This document shows positions 19,208 through 29,012 of a stretch of DNA of 64,000 bases, piece by piece (position 1 is the first letter of the stretch; every line of letters begins with the position of its first letter). The notes under the pieces are model-generated. The model saw nothing but the letters and a program-made list of their open reading frames with translations. It was not told the DNA's origin and did not search any database. This stretch comes from a bacterium (GTDB lineage: Bacteria; Campylobacterota; Campylobacteria; Campylobacterales; Sulfurimonadaceae), in assembly GCA_018824305.1 (NCBI GenBank), contig JAHJGM010000040.1, forward strand, positions 1 through 64,000. Reading direction: 5' to 3'. Position numbers and translations under genes: made by a program.

Positions 19208-19233
19208 GGGAGTCTCTTGACTCCCTGTTTTTC
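19208..19233 (+). terminator. Rho-independent terminator after flaA
   Basis: GGGAGTC, loop TCTT, GACTCCC, then TGTTTTT. A perfect 7-bp GC-rich stem followed by a T run, 85 bases downstream of the flaA stop. A weaker AT-rich hairpin (AGACTATT-AC-AATAGTCT) lies just upstream. Confidence 0.88.
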
Positions 19234-19297
19234 TTCATTCAATAACTCTTCCTTATCTCCTATAAATCACAACGAAATTTTAATATGTTATAAAAAA

Positions 19298-19315
19298 TTG
19301 GAACACCTTTTGCTT
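19298..19315 (+). promoter_or_regulatory. Sigma54 promoter of flaB
   Basis: TTGGAACACCTTTTGCTT: GG at 19300-19301 and GC at 19312-19313 with exactly ten bases between, matching the -24/-12 pattern TGGCAC-N5-TTGC. It lies about 58 bases before the flaB start. C. jejuni flaB is also sigma54-dependent. Confidence 0.9.
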
Positions 19316-19332
19316 TTGTGCCTTTAACTAGA

Positions 19333-19350
19333 TTTTACATGGATGTAAAA
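19333..19350 (+). promoter_or_regulatory. Inverted repeat in the flaB leader
   Basis: TTTTACAT, GG, ATGTAAAA: perfect 8-base arms around a two-base spacer, between the sigma54 promoter and the ribosome-binding site. It reads as the TTACATGTAA palindrome split in its centre. It could be a protein-binding site or a small hairpin. Confidence 0.55.
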
Positions 19351-19372
19351 CTACATATTTAAAGGATTGATG

Positions 19373-20881
19373 ATGGGTTTTAGAATAAATACAAACATTG
19401 CGGCTATGAATGCGCATACAAGTGCGACGATAAATAACCGTGCAATGGATAGTTCGCTATCTAAGTTAAGTTCAGGTCTTCGTATCAATACAGCAGCAGA
19501 TGATGCTTCTGGTATGTCAATCGCAGATAGTCTTCGTTCACAAGCATCAGCTCTTGGGCAAGCTATTGCAAATGCAAATGATGGTATCTCTATTATCCAA
19601 ATCGCCGATAAAGCTATGGATGAGCAGATCAAGATTCTTGATACGATCAAAACGAAAGCGACTCAAGCTGCACAAGACGGTCAAAGTGCCGACTCTCGTA
19701 AAGCTTTGCAAGCTGATATTTCCCGTCTTATGGAAGAGCTTGATAACATCGCCAGTACGACTGCATTCAACGGTCAAAGTCTCCTTTCGGGTCAGTTCAC
19801 GAACAAAGAGTTCCAGATCGGTGCATACTCTAACCAATCTATCAAAGCGAGTATCGGTGCTACAAGTTCAGATAAGATCGGTAATGCTCGTTTTGAGACA
19901 ACGGCTACGATTACAGCGAGCAGTTTGGCACAGTTGACATTTAAAAATGTCGACGGAGTCAATGACGTTACACTAGAGGGTGTGAAAATATCTTCAAGTG
20001 CAGGTACGGGTATCGGTGTCTTGGCTGAAGTCATCAACAAAAACTCTAATGCTCTTGGCGGTATCGCGGCGAGTTACCAAGTCATTGACACGGGAAGCCA
20101 TTCAGTACAAGCGGGTATGATCTCGGGACTTACGATCAACGGTCTCAATATCGGTAATATCAGAATTGATGATGCAAACGATGCAAAAGGCGTCTTAGTC
20201 GCAGCGATCAACAACTTTGCTTCGACAACGGGTGTTACGGCATCTACGGATAATCTTGGACGTTTGGAACTTACATCAGGCGACGGACGTGCGATACAGA
20301 TCTCTGGTGTAGGACTCAGTGCGATCACGGGTATAGGTGTTAACGATAAAGACTTCAATGCCGGTCGTTTGACACTGACACGTACGGGAGCAGCAGATAT
20401 AATCATCAGTGCTTCTGGTGCAGGCAACAGTCCTACCACGGGTCTGGAAAAAGCTATTTTAAATTCAGCGGAAGCAACATCTAGTCTGCGTGAGATCAAA
20501 GGTTCTACTTCAGCGGATCTTGCAAGTGCGATCGGTTTCAATGCTAATATGAACACGATGAACATCAGTTCTGCAAAAGGTGCGGGTGTCACGACGCTTA
20601 AAGGTGCGATGGCTGTTATGAAAATAACGGATTCTGCTCTTAAAGCGCTTGATGCTGTACGTGCGGATCTTGGTTCTGTCCAAAATCAACTTGTCTCTAC
20701 CGTCAACAACATCTCTGTAACGCAAGTTAACGTAAAATCAGCGGAATCTCAAATCCGTGATGTCGATTTTGCCGCAGAGAGTGCAAACTTCTCAAAACAC
20801 AATATTTTGGCGCAATCAGGTTCATTTGCGATGAGTCAAGCGAACGCTATTCAGCAAAATGTACTAAAACTTTTACAATAA
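19373..20881 (+). CDS. flaB: Flagellin B (sigma54-driven)
   Basis: Second filament subunit, closely similar to FlaA throughout both conserved ends and much of the middle. At the DNA level long runs are identical (for example around 17930 and 19665). The main differences are in the variable domain ([14 protein letters not shown] replaces GAGSLNTAI) and in codon choice. In Campylobacter the sigma54-driven minor flagellin is used early or at the base of the filament, which may hold here. TTG at 19367 and ATG at 19370 are in frame upstream, but the ATG at 19373 matches the FlaA start and is six bases from AAAGGA. Confidence 0.96.
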   Translation: MGFRINTNIAAMNAHTSATINNRAMDSSLSKLSSGLRINTAADDASGMSIADSLRSQASALGQAIANANDGISIIQIADKAMDEQIKILDTIKTKATQAAQDGQSADSRKALQADISRLMEELDNIASTTAFNGQSLLSGQFTNKEFQIGAYSNQSIKASIGATSSDKIGNARFETTATITASSLAQLTFKNVDGVNDVTLEGVKISSSAGTGIGVLAEVINKNSNALGGIAASYQVIDTGSHSVQAGMISGLTINGLNIGNIRIDDANDAKGVLVAAINNFASTTGVTASTDNLGRLELTSGDGRAIQISGVGLSAITGIGVNDKDFNAGRLTLTRTGAADIIISASGAGNSPTTGLEKAILNSAEATSSLREIKGSTSADLASAIGFNANMNTMNISSAKGAGVTTLKGAMAVMKITDSALKALDAVRADLGSVQNQLVSTVNNISVTQVNVKSAESQIRDVDFAAESANFSKHNILAQSGSFAMSQANAIQQNVLKLLQ

Positions 20882-20903
20882 TATCTGACTTTCTTAATCT
20901 TAC

Positions 20904-20926
20904 ATGCAGAGCATTATGCTCTGCAT
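20904..20926 (+). terminator. Strong hairpin after flaB, possible terminator
   Basis: ATGCAGAGCAT, T, ATGCTCTGCAT: two perfect 11-base arms 23 bases after the flaB stop. The following bases are ACCTCTTC rather than a T run, so it may stabilise the 3' end or attenuate transcription into the Maf operon instead of terminating fully. Confidence 0.6.
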
Positions 20927-20975
20927 ACCTCTTCAAAAAGAATCTAAGCTACCGATTTGAAAGCAAAGGAAACGG

Positions 20976-23900
20976 ATGTCTGTTTATGAACAAAATCTTC
21001 AATCACTCTTTTTAGTAAACCATAAGCTTGCAACGCAGCTTTTTGCACTGAAAACAAATGAAAGATTTGAAGTTTTTGTTGATGAAAAAGATCCGCTTAA
21101 TATCAATATAGCAAACAATCAAAACGGTAAAGTACTTTATGAAAATGTACCGATAAAGCAGACCGAGGAGTATCTTGAAGGTTTTTCTAACGAGTATCAA
21201 AGATATCCGTATCTCTATTTTTTCGGTGCGGGAAACGGTATTTTTTATAAAGCTTTGCTGCAAGACGAGACACATAAGAGAGTAGTGGTCGTAGAGCCTG
21301 AGATGGAGATACTCTATATGGTGCTTCATTTTGTCGACTTCACAAAAGAGATAGAATCAGGCAGATTGCTCCTGCTTTTGGCGCGTGATATTACTTTTGC
21401 TACGGCATCTGAGATCTTTATGCACCCGGAATCGAGAATATTTTCCAAGACCTATGCCTTTCATGTACTTCTACCCTTTTATGAAACAGAGTACGAGCGT
21501 TATATTATCGCGATAAACAGGATGTTCCTGCAGGCGATCGAGCATGTGATACGCGGACTTGGAAACGATTCTACGGACTCGTTGATCGGTTTGCAGCATC
21601 AGATCGCAAATATAGATAAGATGCTGCATACTCCCACAACGACTGAACTCATAAGAAAAGTAAAGAACAGTGAAGTCGCAGTCATCATTTCAACGGGACC
21701 CTCACTAAAAAAACAGCTGCCGCTTTTGAAAAAGATCAAGGATCACGCGACACTTTTTTGTATCGATTCAAGTCTGCCTATTTTGGAAAAAGCGGGCATC
21801 AAGCCCGATATCGTCATCTCTATCGAACGTGTCATCGAGACGGCAAAATTTTACAATGAGACCTCCAAAGAGTTTCAAAAAGATATCGTCTATGCCATCA
21901 CTTCCATCGCCCATCCTGATCTTTTTAAGGAGATTAAATCGGGGAGTCTGCAGATAAGCATGAGACCTTTTGGCTACACAAGCTATTTTGAGATGCCGGA
22001 ATATGGATATCTGGGTATCGGGATGAGTGCTGCGAATATGGCGTATGAGATCATATTTCATGCAAATTTTAAGACCTGTATCCTCATCGGTCAGGATCTT
22101 TCATACGGCGCAGACGGCTCGACGCACAGTGACGGACATGTTTACGGCATAAAAGAAAAGGGCAAAAGCCAGCAGCAACGTTATATAGTCGGAGCTTACG
22201 GCGGAGCGGGAACCGTGGAGACGACCCTTACATGGAAGCTGTTTAAAAACTTTTTTGAGTCAGACATCGCTTTTGGCAATGAACGGGGGATGAAAACCGT
22301 CAATGCAACAGAGGGCGGAGCTAGGATAGAGGGCTCCATAGAGATGCCTTTTAGCGAAGCGATCGAGAAATATGTCGATTTTAACCACAAAAAAGAGCTG
22401 ATCTGTCTGCAAAAACCTGATGAACCGACAATACAAAACAATCTAAAAAAAGCGGATAGTAAAATAAAACATATGCTCTCCTATGCGATAAAGCTGCAAA
22501 AAAAGGTAGAAGAGACGTTCTTACATGTAGCAAAAGAGTGCGAGATCATTGAGAGTGTAGAAGAGAATGAGCGTTATGAGAAGCTGGATTATCAAAATCT
22601 TGCAAACGTTATGGAAGAGATCGACACGATAAAAGAGTATTTTGACGATCAGGAGTTTGCAAATATCTTTACCGATTCAACGCAGGCGATGATACTGCAT
22701 CAAGAGATAGAACTGGCAAAGATACAGGTAAGAAATGTGCGTACAGATAACGAAAAACGCCAAAAGATGATCGACTGGGTCCTTTCTCACAGATATTGGC
22801 TTTTCTCTCTTGCGGGGATGATGCATGCGACCATCGATGCCATCAATATGGGCTTGGAGATGAAGATCGATTTTGGCTCCATCGAAGTCATACGCGTCTA
22901 TTTGGATGAGAAAGAGATGGATGTCTTGCAGCTCAAAGGCGCTTCACACGTAAACAATATCTTCGATATCAAGCGCCTCTGTATCGATTATGAGTCTGCA
23001 CATAAAGAGAGAGCAGCATTTTATTATAGCGATGAACAAGAGAGCTTTAGAGTACGGATCCATATGCCGAGTATCAATGACAGGCATTTTGAGGAGTTTA
23101 GTTTCAAAAACTCTCTTTTGGAAACAACGCAGAGCAGAATGTTTGGTTCAGATCTGCATGATGTCAGCAAAAAGATACGAGTCGGTTTCTTGGCTGGACA
23201 GGGAATAGAAGAGGATCAGGCATTTATCGACCTGATCAAAGAGTTGTACAGAGTATTTCCAAACCTTGTTTTGCAAGCCGTTTGTTTTAAAGAGGAAGAG
23301 AAAATTTTTATAGAGGAACTCTTCTCACATGAAATGGACAAGATAGAGTTTATATCCGTAAAAAGTATTTATGAGCTGGCAGAGCAGATCGATCTTTATA
23401 TCTACGGTGTCGAGTCTACAAAACAGAACAAACTTTATGCATTACAGGATATCCTGCATAGATACAGCAGCGTCAAAGTTCCGCAATTAGAGATAGAAAA
23501 CGGTTATGAGAGAGGGTTTGAAGAACATAGTGAGCATCTCAAGATATCTCTAGATATTTTAATCTCCCAGGGGGTGAAGATCGATGTTTATGCACCAAGC
23601 GGAAAAATAGATGAGATCATACATCATGAAAAAGTCGGAAATATAGCTGACGTAAGAGCGTTGTGCATTGACTACGAGAGTGCGCAAGAGGAGTTGAAGT
23701 TCGTCTATGTAGATGATAGTAGAGGGTTCCAAGCTGATATCGCGCTTCCTTCAAGAACCGATGAGGGATACGATCTATTTGCTTTTAGCAACTCTTTAGC
23801 GACTACGACAGATAAAGATGCATTAAGAGGGCTATATAACAAAGGAGTCATCGGATTTCTCGGTATAGATGAGAACCTTGAGGATGAAGATTTCATAGGC

Positions 23901-24467
23901 AGTATAAAAGAGCTGATGCAGAAGTTTTCAACATGCTCTTTTAAAGCCTTTTATTTCAACGAAGCGCAAAAGCAGAAACTGCAAAAGCTGTTTGAAGACT
24001 TCTCTTTAACAACGGTCATCGCGGCGAATATAGCCGATTTATGTTCGCAGATAGAGGTGCTTTACTCAAACTACGACAGAAACTATGGGCAGCTTTTTGA
24101 GTCCTCATTGGTGAAGATCATACGTGAGTATTCAGATGATCTGTTTGTACAAGGGGCACTGCTTAACTACAAGAACATCTCCGTTACGGAGTATGTGAAG
24201 TTAAACGAAAACTACTTTAACAGGTTCTTTGAAAACATAGAGGAACTTGGATTTGAGCAAAGCGACATCGAAAAATACGGAAGATCGTTTCACGCGGTAT
24301 TTTATAAAAAAGCGATGCAAAAGTACGCTGTTGATCTGGATTTGGATATGTCAAGATCGGTATGTGATGCATACACGGACTGGACTTTATCGATAGGTCT
24401 GCATGACCATGAGTTCTTAAAAGAGTATACAAAGTTCATAAGAGCCTTCGCAAGGATGCAAAGATGA
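20976..24467 (+). CDS. Maf-family motility accessory factor with duplicated C-terminal domain
   Basis: Large (1163 aa) member of the Maf family (MAF_flag10/DUF115), the probable transferases that attach pseudaminic or legionaminic acid to flagellin. The core (about 170-480) has the family segments ISTGPSLKKQLPLL, FCIDSSLPILEKAGIKPDIVISIE and LIGQDLSYGADGSTHS. The rest of the protein is unusual: residues about 660-830 and 888-1050 are two copies of a domain, each with LCIDYESA near its start and a later IKEL segment. Typical Maf proteins are near 650 aa. It is directly downstream of flaB and first in an eight-gene operon; its stop overlaps the next start by four bases. Confidence 0.88.
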   Translation: MSVYEQNLQSLFLVNHKLATQLFALKTNERFEVFVDEKDPLNINIANNQNGKVLYENVPIKQTEEYLEGFSNEYQRYPYLYFFGAGNGIFYKALLQDETHKRVVVVEPEMEILYMVLHFVDFTKEIESGRLLLLLARDITFATASEIFMHPESRIFSKTYAFHVLLPFYETEYERYIIAINRMFLQAIEHVIRGLGNDSTDSLIGLQHQIANIDKMLHTPTTTELIRKVKNSEVAVIISTGPSLKKQLPLLKKIKDHATLFCIDSSLPILEKAGIKPDIVISIERVIETAKFYNETSKEFQKDIVYAITSIAHPDLFKEIKSGSLQISMRPFGYTSYFEMPEYGYLGIGMSAANMAYEIIFHANFKTCILIGQDLSYGADGSTHSDGHVYGIKEKGKSQQQRYIVGAYGGAGTVETTLTWKLFKNFFESDIAFGNERGMKTVNATEGGARIEGSIEMPFSEAIEKYVDFNHKKELICLQKPDEPTIQNNLKKADSKIKHMLSYAIKLQKKVEETFLHVAKECEIIESVEENERYEKLDYQNLANVMEEIDTIKEYFDDQEFANIFTDSTQAMILHQEIELAKIQVRNVRTDNEKRQKMIDWVLSHRYWLFSLAGMMHATIDAINMGLEMKIDFGSIEVIRVYLDEKEMDVLQLKGASHVNNIFDIKRLCIDYESAHKERAAFYYSDEQESFRVRIHMPSINDRHFEEFSFKNSLLETTQSRMFGSDLHDVSKKIRVGFLAGQGIEEDQAFIDLIKELYRVFPNLVLQAVCFKEEEKIFIEELFSHEMDKIEFISVKSIYELAEQIDLYIYGVESTKQNKLYALQDILHRYSSVKVPQLEIENGYERGFEEHSEHLKISLDILISQGVKIDVYAPSGKIDEIIHHEKVGNIADVRALCIDYESAQEELKFVYVDDSRGFQADIALPSRTDEGYDLFAFSNSLATTTDKDALRGLYNKGVIGFLGIDENLEDEDFIGSIKELMQKFSTCSFKAFYFNEAQKQKLQKLFEDFSLTTVIAANIADLCSQIEVLYSNYDRNYGQLFESSLVKIIREYSDDLFVQGALLNYKNISVTEYVKLNENYFNRFFENIEELGFEQSDIEKYGRSFHAVFYKKAMQKYAVDLDLDMSRSVCDAYTDWTLSIGLHDHEFLKEYTKFIRAFARMQR

Positions 24468-25480
24468 TGCATCCTGAGAAGATCTTACATGTAATGGTTC
24501 TGGATAAATTTCTGGCTCCCTACATCGATTTTGTGGATGAGTTTTTCGGCAGAGATGAGCATCATTATGTTTTTATCACAAGCGAAAAATACCAGTTCGC
24601 CTTGACTCCCGAGCATAAAGCAGAGTTCTTATATACGGATGATGATATCTTCGGCACGCTTTTAGAGTACATGAATCAAGCCAAAAAAGTCATCATCCAC
24701 GGACTTTGGAGAGACAAGGTGGATATGCTGCTTTTGGACAATCCAAACCTGTTTGACAAAACATATTGGGTACTGTGGGGCGGAGACTTTTATTTTCCGG
24801 AAAAACAAAACGAAAACAGAAAAAAAGTGATCGCAAAGATACAAAACTTCGTAGGGGTGGTTTCGGGCGATTATACATATCTTCAAGAGCACTATAGTGC
24901 AGAGGGGAATTTTTTTCAGTGTGTGATATATCCTAGAAACCTGCTGCCTGAGCGAAAAGAGTTTTATGCAAATGCAAAGCCGAGACTCTTGGTAGGCAAC
25001 AGCTCTACACAGACAAACAGGCATATCGAGGTCTTTGAGAAACTCAAAAAATATGACTATAAAGATTTTGAGGTAGTCTCTCCTCTTTCTTACGGTGACT
25101 TTAAATACGGCATGGAAGTGATGAAAAGAGGGTATGAGCAGTTCCATGACAACTTCCATCCTCTAATCGATTACATGGCGTATGAGGATTACATGGAAGT
25201 CCTAAAAAATGTGGATATCGCGGCTTTTAACAACAACAGACAGCAGGGACTTGGCAACCTTGTGACGCTTTTGAGCCTGGGAAAAACGGTATATTTGAAT
25301 CACGAGACGACGACTTGGGAGTATTTAGCGAGTTTTGGTTTGATAATCAGAAGATTTGACGATATTTCCTTAGAACTATTACCTCAAGAAGAACGCGAAA
25401 AAAATATCGAGATAATGTACGGACATTTTTCACAAGAGGCTTCGGCGGCTCAGTGGCATAGGATTTTTACACATGGTTAA
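24464..25480 (+). CDS. GT56-like (WecF) glycosyltransferase
   Basis: 338-residue protein resembling the TDP-Fuc4NAc:lipid II transferase family (Glyco_transf_56, WecF). Family-like segments include KVIIHGLWRD, VLWGGDFYFPE, LLVGNSSTQTNRH and NNRQQGLGNLVTLLSLGKTVYL. Together with the next gene, an aminotransferase of the type that makes TDP-amino-dideoxyhexoses, it suggests transfer of an amino-sugar such as Fuc4NAc or Qui4N. Acceptor is unknown. It carries one exact TTACATGTAA read as Leu-His-Val. Confidence 0.8.
   Translation: MMHPEKILHVMVLDKFLAPYIDFVDEFFGRDEHHYVFITSEKYQFALTPEHKAEFLYTDDDIFGTLLEYMNQAKKVIIHGLWRDKVDMLLLDNPNLFDKTYWVLWGGDFYFPEKQNENRKKVIAKIQNFVGVVSGDYTYLQEHYSAEGNFFQCVIYPRNLLPERKEFYANAKPRLLVGNSSTQTNRHIEVFEKLKKYDYKDFEVVSPLSYGDFKYGMEVMKRGYEQFHDNFHPLIDYMAYEDYMEVLKNVDIAAFNNNRQQGLGNLVTLLSLGKTVYLNHETTTWEYLASFGLIIRRFDDISLELLPQEEREKNIEIMYGHFSQEASAAQWHRIFTHG
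24485..24494. repeat. TTACATGTAA palindrome in the GT56-like gene
   Basis: Exact copy near the gene's 5' end, read as Leu-His-Val. Confidence 0.8.
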
Positions 25481-26546
25481 TGTAACAAAGACGTATCTGC
25501 CCGATAAAGAGAGATACAAAAAGTATATTGATGAGATATATGCCAACGGCTGGGTCACAAATAACGGAGCGCTTGTCCAAAGACTGGAAAAAAGACTTGC
25601 TGAGTATCTGGGAGTGAAAAACATCGTCCTTGTCTCAAACGGGACGGTCGCATTGGAAATAGCATACCGTACACTTGGGTTAAAGGGATTTGTAGTGACG
25701 ACTCCCTTTAGTTTTGTAGCGACAACTAGTTCACTGGTGACAAACGACCTGCTTCCCATCTTTGCTGATATAGATGAGAAAAGCTTCAATCTTGATCCAA
25801 AAAGTATAGAGAATGCTATCACCAAAAATACAAGCGCCATCCTTCCCGTACATGTGTTTGGAAACAGCTGCGAAGTGGAGCGCATCGCATCTATCGCAAA
25901 GAAACATGAGCTTAAAGTGATCTATGATGCGGCTCACGCTTTTGGTGTGAAGTATAAAGGACAGAGTGTCTTGAACTACGGAGATATCTCCACTCTTAGT
26001 TTTCATGCGACGAAACTTTTTCATACTATCGAGGGAGGCGCTTTAATCATCAATGATGATGCTCTTGTGCAAAAAGCAAGATACCTCATAAACTTCGGGA
26101 TCAAAAACGAAGAAGAGATCCCAGAACTCGGTACCAATGCCAAGATGAATGAGTTTGAAGCGGCGATGGGACTGTGCATCCTTGATGATATGCAGTTGAT
26201 AGAAGAGAAAAGAAAAGCTATTTATGAAAGATATGCACGTGAACTTAAAGGCTTGGTGGTTTTTCAGGAGAGAAACAGTGAAGCGACATACAATTACAGC
26301 TATTTTCCCGCAGTGTTTCAAAGCGAGGAACAGTTAAAAAGGGTACAAAAAGCACTCAATGCAGAGGATGTCTTTCCGCGCAGATATTTTTACCCCTCTT
26401 TGGACACACTGAACTATATCGAGCCAAAGCAGTATATGCCAAAATCCAGAGATATCTCCACAAGGATATTTTGTCTGCCGATCTATCCCGAACTCGCAGA
26501 TGAGATCCAGACAAAGATCATCGGTATCATAAAAAAGGCTTTATGA
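25473..26546 (+). CDS. DegT/DnrJ/EryC1 sugar aminotransferase
   Basis: PLP-dependent nucleotide-sugar aminotransferase, 357 aa. The substrate-binding front VSNGTVALEIAYRTL, the aspartate of IYDAAHAFG and the PLP lysine in SFHATKLFHTIEGG (about residue 183) are all present. The family converts 4- or 3-keto-6-deoxy sugars to amino sugars. With the GT56-like and acyltransferase neighbours it probably makes an N-acylated 4-amino-4,6-dideoxyhexose, but no dedicated dehydratase is in this operon. It overlaps the previous gene by eight bases and the next by four. Confidence 0.88.
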   Translation: MVNVTKTYLPDKERYKKYIDEIYANGWVTNNGALVQRLEKRLAEYLGVKNIVLVSNGTVALEIAYRTLGLKGFVVTTPFSFVATTSSLVTNDLLPIFADIDEKSFNLDPKSIENAITKNTSAILPVHVFGNSCEVERIASIAKKHELKVIYDAAHAFGVKYKGQSVLNYGDISTLSFHATKLFHTIEGGALIINDDALVQKARYLINFGIKNEEEIPELGTNAKMNEFEAAMGLCILDDMQLIEEKRKAIYERYARELKGLVVFQERNSEATYNYSYFPAVFQSEEQLKRVQKALNAEDVFPRRYFYPSLDTLNYIEPKQYMPKSRDISTRIFCLPIYPELADEIQTKIIGIIKKAL

Positions 26547-27097
26547 TGGATAAATACAAGATTCCTTATGTAAAGACGTTTGAATATACAAAGATCATCG
26601 GCCTTGAAAATATAGAGTTTGGCAAAAATATCATCATCGATGATTTTGTTATTATCTATGCAAAAGAGAAGATGCATATAGGCAGTTTCGTGCATATCGC
26701 CAGTTTCTCTTCCATATCAGGAGGCGGAGAACTCGTGATGGAGGATTTTTCAGGTCTAGCTTCAGGTTGTCGGATCGTGACGGGGAGTGATGACTTTAAA
26801 GAGTGGGGATTTGGAAATCCGACGATCGCGGAACAGTTTAGAAATCTGAAAACAGGCAGTGTCAAAATAGGAAAGTTTGCTATTATCGGGACAAACTCTG
26901 TTATCTTACCAAATGTCGTTATAGGTGAGGGCGTTTCTGTGGCTGCAAACTCAGTTGTGACAAAAAATCTCGAACCTTGGGGCATCTATGTGGGCAATAA
27001 AAAGGTCGGGAGTAGAGACAAAGAAGCAGTGTTAAAAAACTATGAGAATTTTTTGGCAACGTCTGAAAATGAAAGAGTCGGAAAGCTGTTTTTATGA
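26543..27097 (+). CDS. Hexapeptide-repeat acyltransferase
   Basis: Left-handed beta-helix acyltransferase of the LacA/CysE/NodL kind, 184 aa, with repeated hexapeptides (IEFGKNIIIDDFVII, VKIGKFAIIGTNSVILP, VVIGEGVSVAANSVV). It probably acetylates the amino sugar made by the neighbouring aminotransferase, or a hydroxyl on the glycan; the pathway assignment is inference from position. It is translationally coupled on both sides by four-base overlaps. Confidence 0.85.
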   Translation: MMDKYKIPYVKTFEYTKIIGLENIEFGKNIIIDDFVIIYAKEKMHIGSFVHIASFSSISGGGELVMEDFSGLASGCRIVTGSDDFKEWGFGNPTIAEQFRNLKTGSVKIGKFAIIGTNSVILPNVVIGEGVSVAANSVVTKNLEPWGIYVGNKKVGSRDKEAVLKNYENFLATSENERVGKLFL

Positions 27098-27792
27098 TAC
27101 GTTTAAAACCAAGCAAATACCACAGCAATAAAAAGCAGTACAATTGGCTTGCGTATGAGATGATGGATAGATGGTTAGAGGAGTATAGCAAGCATTACAA
27201 GGGAACCTTAGTCGATCTTGGGTGTGGGGAAGCTCCCTATAAAGAGTACTTTTTGCAGTATGCAAAGAAATATATCGGAGTCGACTGGACAAAGACTCTG
27301 CATAACTCAAAAGCGGATATCGTCTCCAATCTTAATGAGAAAATAGAGCTTGAAGACAACTGTGCCGATACCATAATCTCTATCTCCGTGATGGAGCACC
27401 TTTGTGAACCTCAGATATTTTTAAACGAGAGTCACAGGATACTTAACGATGGGGGGATGATGATCCTTCAAGTCCCGTGGCAATGGTGGATACATGAAGC
27501 GCCCCATGATTATTTCCGCTATACTCCCTACGGGTTGGAATATATGTTCAAAAAAGCGGGATTTGACGAGATATATGTACAGCCGATGAGCGGTTTTTTT
27601 TCGATGTGGTTTTTGAAGATGAACTATTTCAGTCTTAGATGGATAAAGGGTTCGGCACTTAGAAAAGCTCTCACAAAAGCTTTGCTCGTACCGATCTGGT
27701 ATGGTGTACAAAAGATGGCACCGTGGCTTGATGGCAAGCACAGAGGATGGGCGCTTGAGAGTGCCGGATATTTTGTGACGGCCAAGAAGTGA
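27094..27792 (+). CDS. SAM-dependent methyltransferase (class I)
   Basis: 232-residue methyltransferase with glycine motif LVDLGCGEAPYKEYF near residue 38, acidic ribose-binding segment YIGVDWTKTLH, and motif II region ADTIISISVMEHL. The acceptor is unknown; in this operon a sugar O- or N-methylation is likely. Start ATG overlaps the acyltransferase stop by four bases. A 41-base gap follows before the GT2 gene. Confidence 0.85.
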   Translation: MIRLKPSKYHSNKKQYNWLAYEMMDRWLEEYSKHYKGTLVDLGCGEAPYKEYFLQYAKKYIGVDWTKTLHNSKADIVSNLNEKIELEDNCADTIISISVMEHLCEPQIFLNESHRILNDGGMMILQVPWQWWIHEAPHDYFRYTPYGLEYMFKKAGFDEIYVQPMSGFFSMWFLKMNYFSLRWIKGSALRKALTKALLVPIWYGVQKMAPWLDGKHRGWALESAGYFVTAKK

Positions 27793-27833
27793 CGGATAAA
27801 TAAGATATCAGAGTTTGAGAGGATGGTTTTAGT

Positions 27834-29009
27834 TTGAATCAAGAGAGAGTTTCTATCGTGATCACTACACAAAACAGATCAGAACTGTTACAACGTGCCT
27901 TGAAATCGGTAATTGACCAGACATATAAGAACTTAGAGATCATTGTTGTCGATGATTGTTCTACAGATAATACGGCAGATGTGGTAAAAGAGTTTCAAAA
28001 AACAGATGCTAGAATTATTTATGTAAAAAATGACAAAGTCTTTGGTTCAAACGCTTCGAGGAACAAAGGTATAAAAGCAGCAGTCGGCGAGTTTATCGCA
28101 GGGCTTGACGATGATGACGAGTTCTTACCGCAGAGGATAGAACTGCTTCTTGAAAACTATGATGCAGAGTATGCATTTATCACTACGAATAATGAGCTTA
28201 TCTTTGATAACACCGGCTGGTGCACCAATATGCCCAGCGAGGTTTCATTAGAGCAGATGTTGTCCGAGAATATCGTGATGAATCAGGGACTCATAGAAAA
28301 AAAACGCATCGAGGCAGTCGGCTATTATGATGAGAATCTCACTGCCTGTCAGGATTATGACCTTTGGATGAGACTTGTCATCGCTTACGGAGGTGCAAAA
28401 GCTCTGCAAACAGTCACACAAAAAGTCTACATGGAAGAGTCACGTACGAGGATCTCCTCTTGTTCGCATAAAAAGTTCAGCGGCTATTTTGGATTTTACA
28501 AGAGATATAAACATCTTATGACAAAGAGCGATAGAAAGATTCATTTTCACCGCATTTACGATATACGAAATAAACCGATCTCTCCGCTTGTCTCTTTGAT
28601 CCTATGTAAGCCGAGTGAGGCGAGACAAAAGTTTGATTACTACGTTAAGATGAAAGCCCAAGAGCAAAGAGAACGTATTGGGTATAAATTTCTAGTCGAT
28701 ACACTGCCAAAGATCGAGAATCTTCCGTTAGATGCGGAGGTGATGCTTTACGGATACGGTACGGTCGGAAAGTTCTTATATAATAGAATCGGTCTCAGAG
28801 TGATCGCCGTCATAGATCAGGGACTGCTGGAAAAGGGTGAAAATATGATGGGCGATATCCCCGTGATACGTATGGACGAGATCAAAAAATTTAAAGATTG
28901 TCCGATTATTATCACGCCATGTCTGAACAGAGAGACGATAATGAAAAATATAAAAGACACAGGGGCGCAAAATCCCCTGATAACACTTTATGACGACAGT
29001 GAAGTATAG
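27834..29009 (+). CDS. GT2 glycosyltransferase with C-terminal Rossmann-like module
   Basis: N-terminal GT-A domain (about 1-230): VSIVITTQNRSELLQRAL opening, VVDDCSTDNT nucleotide site and the DxD-type GLDDDDEF near residue 90. After a linker, the last 100 residues (about 295-391) form a separate alpha/beta unit starting VMLYGYGTVGKFL, with a glycine-rich nucleotide-binding-like loop. The same kind of unit ends two neighbouring proteins. The start is TTG with AGAGGAT about ten bases upstream; an ATG at 27823 is out of frame and stops after four codons. Confidence 0.85.
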   Translation: MNQERVSIVITTQNRSELLQRALKSVIDQTYKNLEIIVVDDCSTDNTADVVKEFQKTDARIIYVKNDKVFGSNASRNKGIKAAVGEFIAGLDDDDEFLPQRIELLLENYDAEYAFITTNNELIFDNTGWCTNMPSEVSLEQMLSENIVMNQGLIEKKRIEAVGYYDENLTACQDYDLWMRLVIAYGGAKALQTVTQKVYMEESRTRISSCSHKKFSGYFGFYKRYKHLMTKSDRKIHFHRIYDIRNKPISPLVSLILCKPSEARQKFDYYVKMKAQEQRERIGYKFLVDTLPKIENLPLDAEVMLYGYGTVGKFLYNRIGLRVIAVIDQGLLEKGENMMGDIPVIRMDEIKKFKDCPIIITPCLNRETIMKNIKDTGAQNPLITLYDDSEV

Positions 29010-29012
29010 GAG

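Noticed and set aside
20932-20958. Possible sigma28 promoter before the Maf gene (ACCGATTT)
   Set aside because: The -35 region matches poorly and the implied start would leave no room for the ribosome-binding site.
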